Below, piece after piece: positions 17,441 to 27,802 of a stretch of 64,000 nucleotides of DNA; within the stretch, counting starts at the first letter, position 1, and each line of letters starts with the position of its first letter. The notes under the pieces were generated by a model. The model was not told where the DNA came from. It did no database searches and saw only the letters and a program-made list of their open reading frames with translations. Source of the DNA: Gammaproteobacteria bacterium. GTDB lineage: Bacteria; Pseudomonadota; Gammaproteobacteria; Pseudomonadales; Pseudomonadaceae. The translations under genes and the position numbers were made by a program. The stretch is taken from assembly GCA_018816095.1 (NCBI GenBank), contig JAHIWP010000024.1:1-64000 (forward strand), read 5' to 3'.

Positions 17441-17476
17441 GTAGGGCGGGTTAGGCGCGAAGTGGCGTAACTCACC
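17441..17476 (+). repeat. Half copy of the 24004 inverted-repeat family
   Basis: These 36 bp match the first 36 bp of the element at 24004-24137 at 31 of 36 positions without gaps (GTAGGGCGGGTTAGGCGCG against GTAGGGTGGGTTAGCCGCG at the start). The piece sits inside the flgG-flgH spacer, so the operon is transcribed through it. Confidence 0.7.
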
Positions 17477-17518
17477 AAGGTCTTCACCCAGCAGAATGCA
17501 ACATCTGAGGTAATCGAT

Positions 17519-18238
17519 ATGAACCGGCTGATCATCATAAGTGCACTGCTTGGCCCTCTGGCTTTGAGCGGCTGCATGGCGCCCGCGCCCAAGCCGGACG
17601 ACCCCTATTACGCGCCGGTGATGCCACGCACTCCGCTGCCCGCTGCGCAGAACAATGGCTCGATTTACCAAGCTGGTTTCGAGAATGGTCTGTTCAGTGA
17701 CCGCAAGGCTTATCGGGTCGGTGACATCATTACCATCACCCTGAATGAGCGCACCCAGGCCAGCAAGAACAGCAGCAGTCAGATCAGCAAAGACAGCTCG
17801 GCTAATTTGGGCGTCCCTAATCTGTTCGGTATGGCCGTGTCGCCGAAAAACCCATTGGCCGGTATAGGCGCCTTGGGCATGACCAATGACAACCTGGGGC
17901 TGGATGCCAGCTTTGATGCCACGCGTTCGGCTGACGGCTCAGGGGCGGCGGGACAGAGCAACAGCCTGACCGGCTCGATCACCGTCTCGGTGGCCGAAGT
18001 GATGCCCAACGGCATCCTGCTGGTGCGCGGTGAAAAGTGGATGACCCTGAATACCGGTGATGAGCTGGTGCGGATTGCCGGCCTGGTGCGCGCCGATGAT
18101 ATTGCCACTGACAACACCGTGTCTTCGACCCGTATTGCCGATGCGCGCATCACTTACTCGGGTACCGGTGCCTTTGCCGATGCCTCGCAACCGGGCTGGA
18201 TGAGCCGTTTCTTTCTTAGCCCAATGTGGCCGTTCTGA
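17519..18238 (+). CDS. flgH: Flagellar L-ring lipoprotein FlgH
   Basis: This 239-aa outer-membrane lipoprotein forms the L-ring bushing. The signal peptide [19 protein letters not shown] ends in the lipobox LSGC (Cys at residue 19). FlgH core segments are [25 protein letters not shown] and the C-terminal VNVSGEVRP-like region [50 protein letters not shown]. The ATG lies 82 bp after flgG. Its stop codon precedes flgI by 11 bp. Confidence 0.96.
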   Translation: MNRLIIISALLGPLALSGCMAPAPKPDDPYYAPVMPRTPLPAAQNNGSIYQAGFENGLFSDRKAYRVGDIITITLNERTQASKNSSSQISKDSSANLGVPNLFGMAVSPKNPLAGIGALGMTNDNLGLDASFDATRSADGSGAAGQSNSLTGSITVSVAEVMPNGILLVRGEKWMTLNTGDELVRIAGLVRADDIATDNTVSSTRIADARITYSGTGAFADASQPGWMSRFFLSPMWPF

Positions 18239-18249
18239 GGATGGCCAAC

Positions 18250-19353
18250 ATGACGCTTAGCAAATACCTGATTACCGCTGTCGCCCTGTTGCTGGCCTCT
18301 GTTGCCCAGGCCGAACGCCTCAAAGACCTGGCCAGTATTCAAGGCGTGCGCACCAACCAGCTGATCGGCTACGGCCTGGTGGTGGGGCTCAACGGCAGTG
18401 GTGACCAAACCACCCAAACGCCGTTCACCGTGCAAACCTTCAACAACATGATGGCGCAGTTCGGCATCAAAGTGCCGGCTGGTGGCAACGTTCAGTTGAA
18501 GAACGTCGCCGCGGTATCGATCCATGCCGATCTGCCAGCATTCGCCAAGCCTGGCCAGACCATCGACATCACCGTTTCTTCTATTGGTAACGCTAAGAGC
18601 CTGCGTGGTGGCAGCCTGCTGATGACCCCGCTTAAAGGTATCGATGGTAACGTTTATGCCATCGCCCAGGGCAACCTGGTGGTCGGTGGTTTTGACGCCG
18701 AAGGCGGCGACGGCTCGCGTATCACCGTCAACGTGCCGTCCGCGGGGCGCATTCCCGGTGGTGCGACGGTCGAGCGGCCGGTGCCGAGCGGTTTTGATCA
18801 GGGCAACACGCTTACGCTTAACCTCAATCGTCCCGACTTCACCACCGCCAAGAATATTGTTGATCACATCAACGAATTGCTCGGCCCAGGCGTAGCCCAA
18901 GCCGTCGATGGCGGCTCGATTCGCGTCAGCGCGCCGCTCGATCCCGGTCAGCGGGTGGACTACCTGTCGATTCTGGAAAACCTCGAAGTCGAGGTCGGTC
19001 AGGCGGTGGCCAAGGTCATCATCAACTCGCGCACGGGCACCATCGTCATTGGCCAGAATGTTCGGGTGCAGCCCGCCGCCGTGACCCATGGCAGCCTCAC
19101 CGTGACCATTACCGAAGATCCGATTGTCAGCCAGCCCGAAGCCCTATCTGGTGGTCAGACGGCCGTGGTGCCTCGCTCCAAGGTCAATGCTGATGAGGAA
19201 TTAAAACCCATGTTCAAGTTCGGTCCTGGTACCACGCTGGATGAAATCGTCCGCGCGGTGAATCAGGTTGGCGCGTCGCCTTCCGACCTTATGGCCATCC
19301 TGGAGGCGCTCAAGCAAGCCGGCGCTCTACAGGCTGACCTGATTGTGATTTAA
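18250..19353 (+). CDS. flgI: Flagellar P-ring protein FlgI
   Basis: This 367-aa periplasmic protein builds the P-ring in peptidoglycan. The Sec signal is [23 protein letters not shown], with cleavage after AQA. Conserved segments are [68 protein letters not shown] and the C-terminal [38 protein letters not shown] chose the ATG at 18250 because GAGGA lies 8 bp upstream. Earlier in-frame ATGs at 18226 and 18241 overlap or abut flgH and would lengthen the signal. Confidence 0.94.
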   Translation: MTLSKYLITAVALLLASVAQAERLKDLASIQGVRTNQLIGYGLVVGLNGSGDQTTQTPFTVQTFNNMMAQFGIKVPAGGNVQLKNVAAVSIHADLPAFAKPGQTIDITVSSIGNAKSLRGGSLLMTPLKGIDGNVYAIAQGNLVVGGFDAEGGDGSRITVNVPSAGRIPGGATVERPVPSGFDQGNTLTLNLNRPDFTTAKNIVDHINELLGPGVAQAVDGGSIRVSAPLDPGQRVDYLSILENLEVEVGQAVAKVIINSRTGTIVIGQNVRVQPAAVTHGSLTVTITEDPIVSQPEALSGGQTAVVPRSKVNADEELKPMFKFGPGTTLDEIVRAVNQVGASPSDLMAILEALKQAGALQADLIVI

Positions 19354-19367
19354 GAGGAGGGCAGGCG

Positions 19368-20540
19368 ATGGACTCTCGACTCTCAGCGGGTTTGCTTGGC
19401 GGCCAAAGCGCCGTAGACAGCGGTGCCTACAACGACCTGGGTCGTTTGCAGCAGTTCAAGGTTGGTGGCGACAGCGAAAAGAACATCAAGAAAGTCGCTC
19501 AAGAATTTGAGTCGCTGTTTCTCAATGAAATGCTCAAAGCCATGCGCTCGGCTAACGAGGCTTTCGGTGAAGGCAACTTCATGAACAGTAACGAGAGCAA
19601 AACCTACCAGGACATGCACGACCAGCAGCTGGCCGTCACCCTGTCCAACCACCAGAACGGTATTGGCCTGGCCGATGTACTGGTGCGGCAGATGTCGCAA
19701 ATCAAAGCCGCCGACACCCGCCCCAACCCCTTTGCCCAGGTCAATGAGCCTGTGCCAAGCGCGCCGAGCAAACCACTGGCCAACGTCGAGAGCAGCCGCG
19801 ATGACAGCTCGCTGCTCAACCAGCGGCGCTTGTCGCTGCCAGGCAAACTTACCGACCGTTTGCTCGCCGGCATCGTGCCGCCCACGGCGGCTGCCGACAG
19901 TCAGCCGCTGGCGCAGAACGACTGGATCCCAGCTAAATCCTTCGCCGCGCCCGCCGACACTGCTCTGGGCTTGAGTGGTATGGACGCCATCACCGGTCGC
20001 CGCATTGCCCAGCCGCCGCTGGCACCGAGCAAGGCCGCGTTCGGTTCGAAGGATGAATTTATTGCGGCCATGTTGCCGATGGCCGAGCAAGCCGCTGACA
20101 AAATTGGCGTCGACCCGCGCTATCTAGTGGCTCAGGCCGCGCTGGAGACTGGCTGGGGCAAGTCAATAATTCGTCAGCAGGACGGTTCCAGCAGCCATAA
20201 CCTGTTTGGCATCAAAACCCACAACACCTGGGAAGGCGACTCGGCGCGTGTGCTGACCACTGAATTCAAGGGCGGCAAGGCTGTTAAAGAAGCAGCGACC
20301 TTCCGCGCCTACGAGTCCTATGCGCACAGTTTTGACGATTACGTGAGCTTCCTGCAGGGCAACGGCCGTTACGAGAAAGCCCTGGCCACCACCGATAAGC
20401 CTGAGCAATTCGCCCGCGAGTTGCAGAAAGCCGGCTACGCCACAGACCCGCAATACGCCCGCAAGATCGCCCAGATCGCCCGGCAGATGCAGACCTATCA
20501 AACAGTTGCGGCCGTTAGCACGCCGTCAACTAGCGGATGA
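19368..20540 (+). CDS. flgJ: Peptidoglycan hydrolase and rod-cap protein FlgJ
   Basis: This 390-aa bifunctional protein caps the rod and opens peptidoglycan. The N-terminal rod-binding domain (about residues 30-115) has QEFESLFLNEMLKAMRSANEAFGEGNFMNS. A proline-, serine-rich linker follows. The C-terminal glucosaminidase domain (about residues 225-375) has DPRYLVAQAALETGWGKSIIRQQDGSSSHNLFGIK with the catalytic Glu in ALETGWGK. The two-domain layout is usual for gammaproteobacteria. Confidence 0.95.
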   Translation: MDSRLSAGLLGGQSAVDSGAYNDLGRLQQFKVGGDSEKNIKKVAQEFESLFLNEMLKAMRSANEAFGEGNFMNSNESKTYQDMHDQQLAVTLSNHQNGIGLADVLVRQMSQIKAADTRPNPFAQVNEPVPSAPSKPLANVESSRDDSSLLNQRRLSLPGKLTDRLLAGIVPPTAAADSQPLAQNDWIPAKSFAAPADTALGLSGMDAITGRRIAQPPLAPSKAAFGSKDEFIAAMLPMAEQAADKIGVDPRYLVAQAALETGWGKSIIRQQDGSSSHNLFGIKTHNTWEGDSARVLTTEFKGGKAVKEAATFRAYESYAHSFDDYVSFLQGNGRYEKALATTDKPEQFARELQKAGYATDPQYARKIAQIARQMQTYQTVAAVSTPSTSG

Positions 20541-20546
20541 TGAATC

Positions 20547-22634
20547 ATGGCTGACCTCCTTAATATTGGCCTGTCCGGCCTGTCCGCGAACAAAACTTCG
20601 CTGGCAGTCACGGGCAATAACATCACCAACGTCAACACGCCGGGCTTCTCACGGCAGGACACGGTGCAGGGCACACGTGTGCCGCAGTTCAGTGGTGCCG
20701 GCTTTATCGGCTCGGGTACCACGCTGACTGATATACGCCGTAGTTACAGCGAGTTTCTCAGTGCTCAGGTTCGTAGCAGCACGGCGCTGAGCAGTGACGT
20801 GAGTGCCTATAAAAGCCAGATCGAACAACTTGACTCGCTGCTTGCAGGTTCTACCACGGGCATTACGCCGGCACTGCAAAAGCTCTTCTCGGCGTTGCAG
20901 ACAGCTGCCGAAGACCCCGCGAATATTCCCGCGCGGCAACTTGTACTGTCTGAAGCGGAAGGCCTGTCTAAGCGGTTTAATACGGTCTACGACCGCATCA
21001 ACGATCAAAATCAGTTCATCAACAAACAGATGTCGGCGGTCACCGACCAGGTCAACCGTTTGGCCACATCGATTGCCAGCTATAACGACGCCATCGCCAT
21101 TGCCGGCGCTAACGGTGCACAGCCCAATGACCTGCTGGACGGCCGTGATGAAGCCATCCGCCAACTCTCCACCTTTATTGGTGTGACGGCTGTGCCGCAG
21201 GATGACAACACCATCAACCTGTTCGTTGGCTCCGGCCAGCCGCTGGTGGTCGGTAGCAAGAGCAACAGTCTGCAAGTGGTGCCAGGGCAGGGCGACCCGA
21301 CCCGTTCTGAGGTGGAGTTTGTTAGTGGTGGCTCGCGCCAAGGCGTTACGTCGCTGCTAACCGGCGGTGAGCTGGGCGGCTTGATTCGCTACCGTGCCGA
21401 TAGCCTTGACCCAACGCTTAACTCACTGGGGCGTTTAGCCCTGGCGGTGACGGATCAGGTCAACACTCAGTTAGGTCAGGGCTTGGATTTAAAGGGGCAG
21501 GTGGGAACGGCGCTGTTTGGTGACTTCAATGACTCAGCGCTGGCAGCGCTGCGCGTGCGGGCCTTTTCGACCAACAGTGGTGGTGCACAACCGCTGCTGA
21601 ACATCACTGATACCAGCGTGCTGACCACCAGTGACTATCGCCTTGAAGTCGACGATGCAACGGCCACACCGCCTACGTTTACGGCCCGTCGGCTTTCTGA
21701 TGGTGAGGCGATAGAAGTCACTGCAGTAGACGATGGCTCCGGCAATTACACCCTCAGTCTTGTGCAATCCAGTCCTCCGGCCTTGCCCAAGGATCAGGGC
21801 TTCAACGTAACCTTCAGTGCTGCTGAGTTTGCCAAGGCGCAGAGCGGTGATGTTTATCTGTTACAACCCACTCGGCGGGGCGCCACCAGCATCAGTACTA
21901 CTCTGGATCAGCCTGATCAGTTGGCCTTTGCTGCACCGTTAAGGTCAGAAGCCAATCTGCAAAACAAAGGCAATGGAGTAATCAGTCAGCCCGATGTGCT
22001 GTCCACCGGCACTGCTATAGATATCGCTGCCCTGAGCGCCGCATTCCCTCCGCTGACCTTGACTTATAACGCTGTTGCAGGTGATTTCAGCGGTTTACCT
22101 GCAGGTGCCACACTTACCCGTGTCGACAATAAGGGTGAGCCTATTACACCTGCGCCGACGCCATTGTTTCAGCCAGGGCAACAAAACAACTTCGTTCTCG
22201 CCTTGGCAGATGGCACTCAGGTGAGTATGAGTTTGAGTGGCCGACCAGAAAACAATGACCGTTTCGATATCGCCTTCAATCAGAATGGTGTCTCCGATAA
22301 CCGCAACGCCCTAAAGCTTGCCGACCTGCAAAACAAACAAACTGTGGGCGTAGATTCGACTGTTACGGGTATTAGCACGGGCGTCAGCTTTACCGACGGT
22401 TATGGTGACATGGTGGAGCGGGTCGGCACCTTGACCGCCCAAGCGCGGCAAGACAGTGAGGCCACCGGGGCGATTCTTAAGCAAGCCACCGATAACCGTG
22501 ACTCGCTGTCAGGGGTCAACCTCGACGAAGAGGCCGCCAACCTGATCAAATTCGAGCAGTACTACAACGCGTCGGCCCAGGTTATTCAAGTTGCGCGCTC
22601 TTTGTTCGATACCCTCATTAATACATTCAGATAA
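20547..22634 (+). CDS. flgK: Flagellar hook-associated protein 1 FlgK
   Basis: This 695-aa protein forms the first hook-filament junction. The N-terminal motif is LSANKTSLAVTGNNITNVNTPGFSRQDTV. The C-terminal helix is GVNLDEEAANLIKFEQYYNASAQVIQVARSLFDTLINTFR. The long, variable middle (about residues 300-620) is enriched in Thr, Ser and Asp. Size is near the upper part of the family range. It lies 6 bp after flgJ and begins the flgK-flgL pair. Confidence 0.96.
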   Translation: MADLLNIGLSGLSANKTSLAVTGNNITNVNTPGFSRQDTVQGTRVPQFSGAGFIGSGTTLTDIRRSYSEFLSAQVRSSTALSSDVSAYKSQIEQLDSLLAGSTTGITPALQKLFSALQTAAEDPANIPARQLVLSEAEGLSKRFNTVYDRINDQNQFINKQMSAVTDQVNRLATSIASYNDAIAIAGANGAQPNDLLDGRDEAIRQLSTFIGVTAVPQDDNTINLFVGSGQPLVVGSKSNSLQVVPGQGDPTRSEVEFVSGGSRQGVTSLLTGGELGGLIRYRADSLDPTLNSLGRLALAVTDQVNTQLGQGLDLKGQVGTALFGDFNDSALAALRVRAFSTNSGGAQPLLNITDTSVLTTSDYRLEVDDATATPPTFTARRLSDGEAIEVTAVDDGSGNYTLSLVQSSPPALPKDQGFNVTFSAAEFAKAQSGDVYLLQPTRRGATSISTTLDQPDQLAFAAPLRSEANLQNKGNGVISQPDVLSTGTAIDIAALSAAFPPLTLTYNAVAGDFSGLPAGATLTRVDNKGEPITPAPTPLFQPGQQNNFVLALADGTQVSMSLSGRPENNDRFDIAFNQNGVSDNRNALKLADLQNKQTVGVDSTVTGISTGVSFTDGYGDMVERVGTLTAQARQDSEATGAILKQATDNRDSLSGVNLDEEAANLIKFEQYYNASAQVIQVARSLFDTLINTFR

Positions 22635-22741
22635 AAGTATGCCGCTTTAAGGCGGCTACAGAATAACCCTCTAACCCTTCGTCAGAGGGAATATAGCGGC
22701 TAGCAGCGGCCAAATACCGAATTGCTACACGAGGCTCAAGC

Positions 22742-23986
22742 ATGCGCATCTCCACCATTCAGGCATTTAACAACGGTGTGCAAGGCCTGCAGAAAAACTA
22801 CGCCAACGCCATCCGCACGCAAGAGCAGATCAGTACCGGCAACCGCATTTTGACGCCCGCGGATGACCCGGTTGCCTCGGTGCGCCTGCTGCAATTGGAG
22901 CAACAGCAAAACGTCCTAGGGCAATATAAAGAGAACCTCACGGCGGCAAAAAACGGCCTGGCGCAGGAAGAAGTCACCCTCAACTCGGTCAACACCGTAT
23001 TGCAGCGCGTGCGCGAACTGGCGGTACAGGCCGGTAACGGCGCCTTGAGTCAAGCCGATCGCGAATCCATCGCGGCCGAGTTGGGTGAGCGCGAAGACGA
23101 GCTACTCGGGCTGATGAATACCCGCAACGCACGGGGCGAATATTTGTTTGCAGGCTTTCAGGGGAAAACTCAGCCCTTCGTTCGCCAGGCTGATGGCACG
23201 TATAAGTACGAAGGGGACGAAGGCCAGCGCAAACTGCAAGTGGCCAGCTCACTCACCGTGCCGATTAGTGATAACGGCAAGAAAACCTTTGAAAACGTGA
23301 TTAACGCGGGACGTGTGCAGGCCGCTGTTACGGCTGCGCCGGGCTCGACATTGCAGGTGTCGGCCCCGCTGGTGCAGGACGAAGTCGCCTTCTCAGGTGC
23401 GAACCCATTTCCGGACGATGGTGTTGCTGTTGTGTTTGACACAGCCAACCAGAACAGCTATGTGGTGTACGCCCTGCCTCGTACGTCCCCTGAAACCCCC
23501 CTGCCCGACGGCGGCGGCACCCTGGATGCGGACCCCGACAAAGCCGACAGTTTGGTTTTTCGCGGTGTAACGCTAAAGTTTTCGGGTGTACCCGTGGGAG
23601 GCGAAACCGTTCAGCTCACTGTCGACGCCACTCAGCAAAAACGAGGCATCCTCGACACCATTGCTCAGCTAAAGACCAGTTTGCAGGGGCCAGCCAGTGG
23701 CTTTCAGGTTGGTGATGCGGTAGCGGTTGCGATTACTAACCTTGATCATGGGATGACCACCGTGGACAGCGTGCGTGGTGAAATTGGCGCCCGCTTGAAC
23801 GTGGTGGAAACTACCCAGACGGATAACGATGACGTCGGCCTGGTCAATAAATCGGTACAAGCCGAGCTGCGTGAGCTGGATTACGCTGAAGCCTTGTCGC
23901 GGCTGGCCTTTCAAACCGTAATCCTCGAAGCCGCGCAGCAAAGCTACGTGAAAGTCAGCGGCCTTAACCTGTTTAACAAGCTGTAG
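22742..23986 (+). CDS. flgL: Flagellar hook-associated protein 3 FlgL
   Basis: This 414-aa protein forms the second junction. The flagellin-like N-terminus is MRISTIQAFNNGVQGLQKNYANAIRTQEQISTGNRILTPADDPVASVRLLQLEQQQ. The C-terminus ELDYAEALSRLAFQTVILEAAQQSYVKVSGLNLFNKL closes the coiled coil. A GAGGC ribosome site precedes the ATG. It is the last gene of the flgF-L unit. Beyond it lies a mobile repeat and then fliC; glycosylation genes, found here in some Pseudomonas strains, are absent. Confidence 0.95.
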   Translation: MRISTIQAFNNGVQGLQKNYANAIRTQEQISTGNRILTPADDPVASVRLLQLEQQQNVLGQYKENLTAAKNGLAQEEVTLNSVNTVLQRVRELAVQAGNGALSQADRESIAAELGEREDELLGLMNTRNARGEYLFAGFQGKTQPFVRQADGTYKYEGDEGQRKLQVASSLTVPISDNGKKTFENVINAGRVQAAVTAAPGSTLQVSAPLVQDEVAFSGANPFPDDGVAVVFDTANQNSYVVYALPRTSPETPLPDGGGTLDADPDKADSLVFRGVTLKFSGVPVGGETVQLTVDATQQKRGILDTIAQLKTSLQGPASGFQVGDAVAVAITNLDHGMTTVDSVRGEIGARLNVVETTQTDNDDVGLVNKSVQAELRELDYAEALSRLAFQTVILEAAQQSYVKVSGLNLFNKL

Positions 23987-24003
23987 CGCCGGGGCAGGGT
24001 CCC

Positions 24004-24137
24004 GTAGGGTGGGTTAGCCGCGCAGCGGCGTAACCCACCGTGTGTTCTTAGCGTTAGTCATTGTTGGTGGGTTACGTGGCGCGCAGTCACCATCGGTGTA
24101 TGTAAATGCGCTGGCCAGCGCCACTAACCCACCCTAC
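24004..24137 (+). repeat. 134-bp MITE-like inverted-repeat element
   Basis: The element is bounded by perfect 14-bp inverted arms: GTAGGGTGGGTTAG (24004-24017) and CTAACCCACCCTAC (24124-24137). Inside, GTAACCCACC (24030-24039) pairs with GGTGGGTTAC (24066-24075), giving a second stem. It carries no gene. Related pieces occur at 17441-17476 and, as a 14-bp fragment, at about 28227-28240. The rest of the 388-bp flgL-fliC spacer holds the fliC promoter and leader. Confidence 0.8.
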
Positions 24138-24255
24138 AAAGGCCAATACCCACGACGGTTCCTTGGCAGCTCCTTGGGTTTATGCTGATCAAACGCCGCA
24201 ACAAGCTGTTTTCAAAAGCCAAAAATACAGCAAGCGTTTTTTCATAAAAAAAGCC

Positions 24256-24282
24256 TAAAGCTCCCGCAGCAAGCGCCGATAC
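24256..24282 (+). promoter_or_regulatory. Sigma-28 (FliA) promoter of fliC
   Basis: TAAA and GCCGATAC are separated by 15 bp, the layout of FliA promoters (TAAA-N15-GCCGATAA). It lies about 93 bp before the flagellin start. This makes fliC a late gene of the hierarchy. Confidence 0.9.
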
Positions 24283-24374
24283 AAAGTACGAATGCGAACT
24301 TTATGGGTGCCTGGGCACTGCCCGCCCTAGGTCGCACGCTCAGGCAAACACGCTAGTCCTTGGAGGACACCATC

Positions 24375-25874
24375 ATGGCTCTTACAGTTAATACCAACAT
24401 TGCCTCGCTCAACACCCAGCGCAACCTCAGTTCCTCTTCCAATGCGTTGAACACTTCGCTGCAGCGTCTGTCCACTGGCTCGCGCATCAACAGCGCCAAG
24501 GATGATGCCGCTGGTCTGCAGATTTCCAATCGTCTGACCAGCCAGATCAATGGTTTGGGTGTAGCAGTAAAGAACGCTAATGATGGTATATCCCTTGCGC
24601 AAACAGCCGAGGGTGCAATGCAGCAATCTACAAATATCCTACAGCGTATGCGTGACCTCTCTCTGCAATCGGCAAACGGTTCTAACTCTACTACTGAAAG
24701 GCAGGCGTTGAACCAAGAAGTTGGCCAGCTTAAAGAGGAGCTGGATCGCATCTCCACTACGACTACGTTCGGCGGTCGTAAGTTACTTAATGGCGATTTT
24801 TCAAATGTTAAGTTTCAGGTTGGTTCTCAAGCAAATGAAACCATTGGTTTTTCTATCGCGTCTACCGCTGCGGCAAAAATGGGTACCAACGAGTATAACG
24901 AGTCGGGAACTGTTACAGGTAAGTTAGTTTCAGCGGCTATCAACACCAACGGTGTTGGGGTGGTTGTTGCGGCGGATAACTTCAAGATTTCAGATTCCAA
25001 AGGTGCGACTGGTGCGATAACTTATGCAGTTAACTCATCTTCTAAAACAATTGCAGATGCTGTAAATGCTGCTACTGCGACTGCTGGTGTGGGTGTAACA
25101 GCTTCAGTAAAGAACGATGTCGCTTTGAGTGGATTTAACGCTAAGCTTCAAGGTGGTACGGCGACTTTTGATATTAATGGTAAGAGTGTTGCGGTAACGA
25201 AATTTAATGGCAATGATCTGACATCACTTAAAAATCAAATAAACTCTACAACAGGTGTTGGTGTAACTGCCGAGTTCGCTACAAAGAGTGATGGCACTTT
25301 AGATAAGACTTCCATAGTTCTTAAGGGTAGCGACGATATTAGTTTCAAGTTGACCGCCGTTGATGCGGGTGGTACTGCTATTGCTGATGCAGATGCATCG
25401 TTTAGTGTTGGTATTAATGGTGGTACTGCTGCTGCTGTAGCCAATCCGGCGACTAACCGTATTGCGGTAGGAACTGTAGAATTGAGCGGTGTTGGAGAGT
25501 TTGCTTTTGCTGGTGCTAAAGCCGACGTATTCAAGGCTGCAACTGGGAGCTCAACTGTAGATTCAGTTGCTAAAGTTGATATTTCTACGGTTGACGGCGC
25601 ACAAGACGCTATCGATGTAATTGATGCGGCTTTGAAAAGTATCGATACGCAGCGAGCAGATCTTGGTGCGGTACAGAACCGTTTTGACAACACTATCTCT
25701 AACCTGCAAAACATCGGTGAAAACGTCTCGGCTGCTCGTGGTCGTATTCAGGACACCGACTTCGCCGCTGAAACCGCGAATCTAAGTAAAAACCAGATTC
25801 TGCAACAGGCAGGTACGGCGATTCTGGCGCAGGCTAACCAGTTGCCGCAGGCGGTGCTTAGCCTCCTGCGTTAA
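24375..25874 (+). CDS. fliC: Flagellin FliC
   Basis: This 499-aa filament subunit has the conserved N-terminal D0/D1 ([57 protein letters not shown], to about residue 170) and C-terminal D1/D0 ([63 protein letters not shown]). The middle (about residues 170-400) is low in GC, rich in Ala, Thr and Gly and repetitive (GVGVTA, GGTAxA); this is the exposed, antigenically variable part. The start is at 24375, after GGAGGA; the frame is open five codons earlier. The sigma-28 promoter governs it. Confidence 0.96.
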   Translation: MALTVNTNIASLNTQRNLSSSSNALNTSLQRLSTGSRINSAKDDAAGLQISNRLTSQINGLGVAVKNANDGISLAQTAEGAMQQSTNILQRMRDLSLQSANGSNSTTERQALNQEVGQLKEELDRISTTTTFGGRKLLNGDFSNVKFQVGSQANETIGFSIASTAAAKMGTNEYNESGTVTGKLVSAAINTNGVGVVVAADNFKISDSKGATGAITYAVNSSSKTIADAVNAATATAGVGVTASVKNDVALSGFNAKLQGGTATFDINGKSVAVTKFNGNDLTSLKNQINSTTGVGVTAEFATKSDGTLDKTSIVLKGSDDISFKLTAVDAGGTAIADADASFSVGINGGTAAAVANPATNRIAVGTVELSGVGEFAFAGAKADVFKAATGSSTVDSVAKVDISTVDGAQDAIDVIDAALKSIDTQRADLGAVQNRFDNTISNLQNIGENVSAARGRIQDTDFAAETANLSKNQILQQAGTAILAQANQLPQAVLSLLR

Positions 25875-25951
25875 GCCGCACAGCGGGTTGGTTTTAACCT
25901 CGGGGGGTAGTGCTAAGCGCTACTCCCCGCTTTGCCATTTGAGGTGAGGTC

Positions 25952-26326
25952 ATGGATATCAATGCAGTCAATGGGTTACAGCAGCCGATCATGGCTCTTC
26001 GGCCATCCAGTTCAGGTAGCGCATCACCAGCGATGAACGCGGAGAAGCCAGTTGCAAGCAATACTGAGCAGGCCCCTCCGGCCAGCACGACTACTGAGCA
26101 AGCGCGCCAGCCAGTGGAAGAGGCGATCTCCAGCATCAAACAGTTCGCTCAGAGCATTCAGCGCAACCTAAACTTTGCCCTGGATGATTCCAGTGGGCGG
26201 GTGGTGGTGAAGGTCACCGATGCCATGTCTGGCGATGTGATTCGGCAGATTCCCTCCGAAGATGCCTTACGGTTGGCGGAAAGCCTGGAAGAAGCGCGTA
26301 GCTTATTATTCAAGGCAGAAGCCTAA
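25952..26326 (+). CDS. flaG: FlaG protein
   Basis: This 124-aa FlaG-family protein influences filament length. An N-terminal low-complexity region (Ser, Pro, Thr, Gln) leads to the FlaG core IKQFAQSIQRNLNFALDDSSGRVVVKVTDAMSGDVIRQIPSEDALRLAESLEEARSLLFKAEA. The ATG follows GAGGTGAGG. It lies between fliC and fliD, as in most Pseudomonas. Confidence 0.93.
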   Translation: MDINAVNGLQQPIMALRPSSSGSASPAMNAEKPVASNTEQAPPASTTTEQARQPVEEAISSIKQFAQSIQRNLNFALDDSSGRVVVKVTDAMSGDVIRQIPSEDALRLAESLEEARSLLFKAEA

Positions 26327-26395
26327 AGCGGTACGCTTCTTGATTAGCTCTGGTTTAACGAGAGCAAACGTCAATTTAACGACGAGGTGGTTAGC

Positions 26396-27790
26396 ATGGC
26401 AGGCGTATCAGGTATTGGATCAGGCATCGACATCCACAGCATTGTGGGTGCCCTGGTTAATGCAGAAAAAGCCCCTAAAGAGGCGCAACTCGCGCGTCTG
26501 GAAAAAGCCTCTACCACCAAGTTTTCCGCTTTGGGTACGCTTAAAGGTGCATTGAGCGAATTCCAGACGGCGATGAAGGATCTCAACAGCTTGGCACTGT
26601 TTGAGAAGCGCACGGCCACTTCCTCAAATACCACGGCACTCAGCGCTTCAGCCGAGAAAACGGCGCTGGCAGGCACTTATCAGGTTGCGGTCAAGCAACT
26701 GGCGACTAGCAGCCGGGTGGCTACGGGGGCAATTGCTAGCGCCTATACAGCACCTTCTAATGGCGAGCTAACCGTCAAGCTCGGTACTGCCGACACTACA
26801 GGCGTAAGCGTCGACATTGCTGCTGGTGATACGCTTGAGAAAATACGCGACAAACTCAATACCACGCTCAAAGATAAAGGCATCAGTGCCAATATCGTCA
26901 ATAACCCCGCCGATGGCACCTCGCGCTTGGTACTCAACTCCAAAGAGACCGGTGCAGGGAAGGATATTGTGGTGACAGCCGATCCCGGGCTGGAGGCGTT
27001 GGTAGTGAACGGTGCCGTTCAGGCTGGCGCGAGTTCGGCTGGTTACTTAGGTGATCCAGCACAAAGCGCGATATTCAGCATTGATGGCCTGGAGCAAACC
27101 AGCGCCACTAATAGCCTTAAAGATGTAATACCTGGCGTCACGTTCAATTTATTGAGCAAGACAGAGACGGATAAACCGCTCACCCTGACCGTAGGTCAGG
27201 ACAAGGCTGGTGTTACCGCCAGCATCAAGAAGTTTGTCGATGCCTATAACAAGCTGATCAAAACCAGCAGCGAGTTAACCAACGTGACTCAGGTTGGCGA
27301 AGGCAAACCGCCTGTAGTAGGCGGCTTGGTCGGTGATGCGACTGTGCGCACCTTGCTTTCTGGCGTGCGCAATGAGTTGGTTAATCCGGCCGGACAAGAA
27401 GATGTTCGTGTACTGGCTGATTTGGGTATCACCACGCAAAAAGACGGCACCCTAAAAATTGACGATGCCAAGTTGGGCACGGCGATTACCGATAACTTTG
27501 ACGCGCTGGGTAGCTTTTTTACCGGTGATAACGGCTTGATGAGCCGGGTTGATAGGCGCATTGACGGCTATATCCAGACCGGCGGTGTACTAGAGCAGCG
27601 TATGAAAGGCATTCAGACTACCCTTACTGATATCGACAAGCAGAAGGAAACGCTGACTCGTCGCGTTGGCCAGCTGCAAACCCGACTGTTCGCACAATTC
27701 AATGCCATGGATGCGTTAGTAGGCAATTTAAATGCGACCAGCGACCGCCTGGGCCAAGCCCTCGGCAGTTTGCCGGGTGTGGTTAAATAG
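26396..27790 (+). CDS. fliD: Flagellar filament cap protein FliD
   Basis: This 464-aa protein caps the filament and also contacts host surfaces in Pseudomonas. The N-terminal FliD_N segment AGVSGIGSGIDIHSIVGALVNAEKAP and the coiled-coil C-terminal FliD_C segment GYIQTGGVLEQRMKGIQTTLTDIDKQKETLTRRVGQLQTRLFAQFNAMDALVGNLNAT mark the family. Start at 26396; an in-frame GTG at 26387 also exists but overlaps the ribosome site GAGGTGG. Confidence 0.95.
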   Translation: MAGVSGIGSGIDIHSIVGALVNAEKAPKEAQLARLEKASTTKFSALGTLKGALSEFQTAMKDLNSLALFEKRTATSSNTTALSASAEKTALAGTYQVAVKQLATSSRVATGAIASAYTAPSNGELTVKLGTADTTGVSVDIAAGDTLEKIRDKLNTTLKDKGISANIVNNPADGTSRLVLNSKETGAGKDIVVTADPGLEALVVNGAVQAGASSAGYLGDPAQSAIFSIDGLEQTSATNSLKDVIPGVTFNLLSKTETDKPLTLTVGQDKAGVTASIKKFVDAYNKLIKTSSELTNVTQVGEGKPPVVGGLVGDATVRTLLSGVRNELVNPAGQEDVRVLADLGITTQKDGTLKIDDAKLGTAITDNFDALGSFFTGDNGLMSRVDRRIDGYIQTGGVLEQRMKGIQTTLTDIDKQKETLTRRVGQLQTRLFAQFNAMDALVGNLNATSDRLGQALGSLPGVVK

Positions 27791-27802
27791 AGTAATTAAG
27801 CC

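Noticed and set aside
18154..19089. 311-aa minus-strand frame opposite flgI
   Set aside because: It overlaps flgH and flgI, both strongly supported, and has no recognisable domain.
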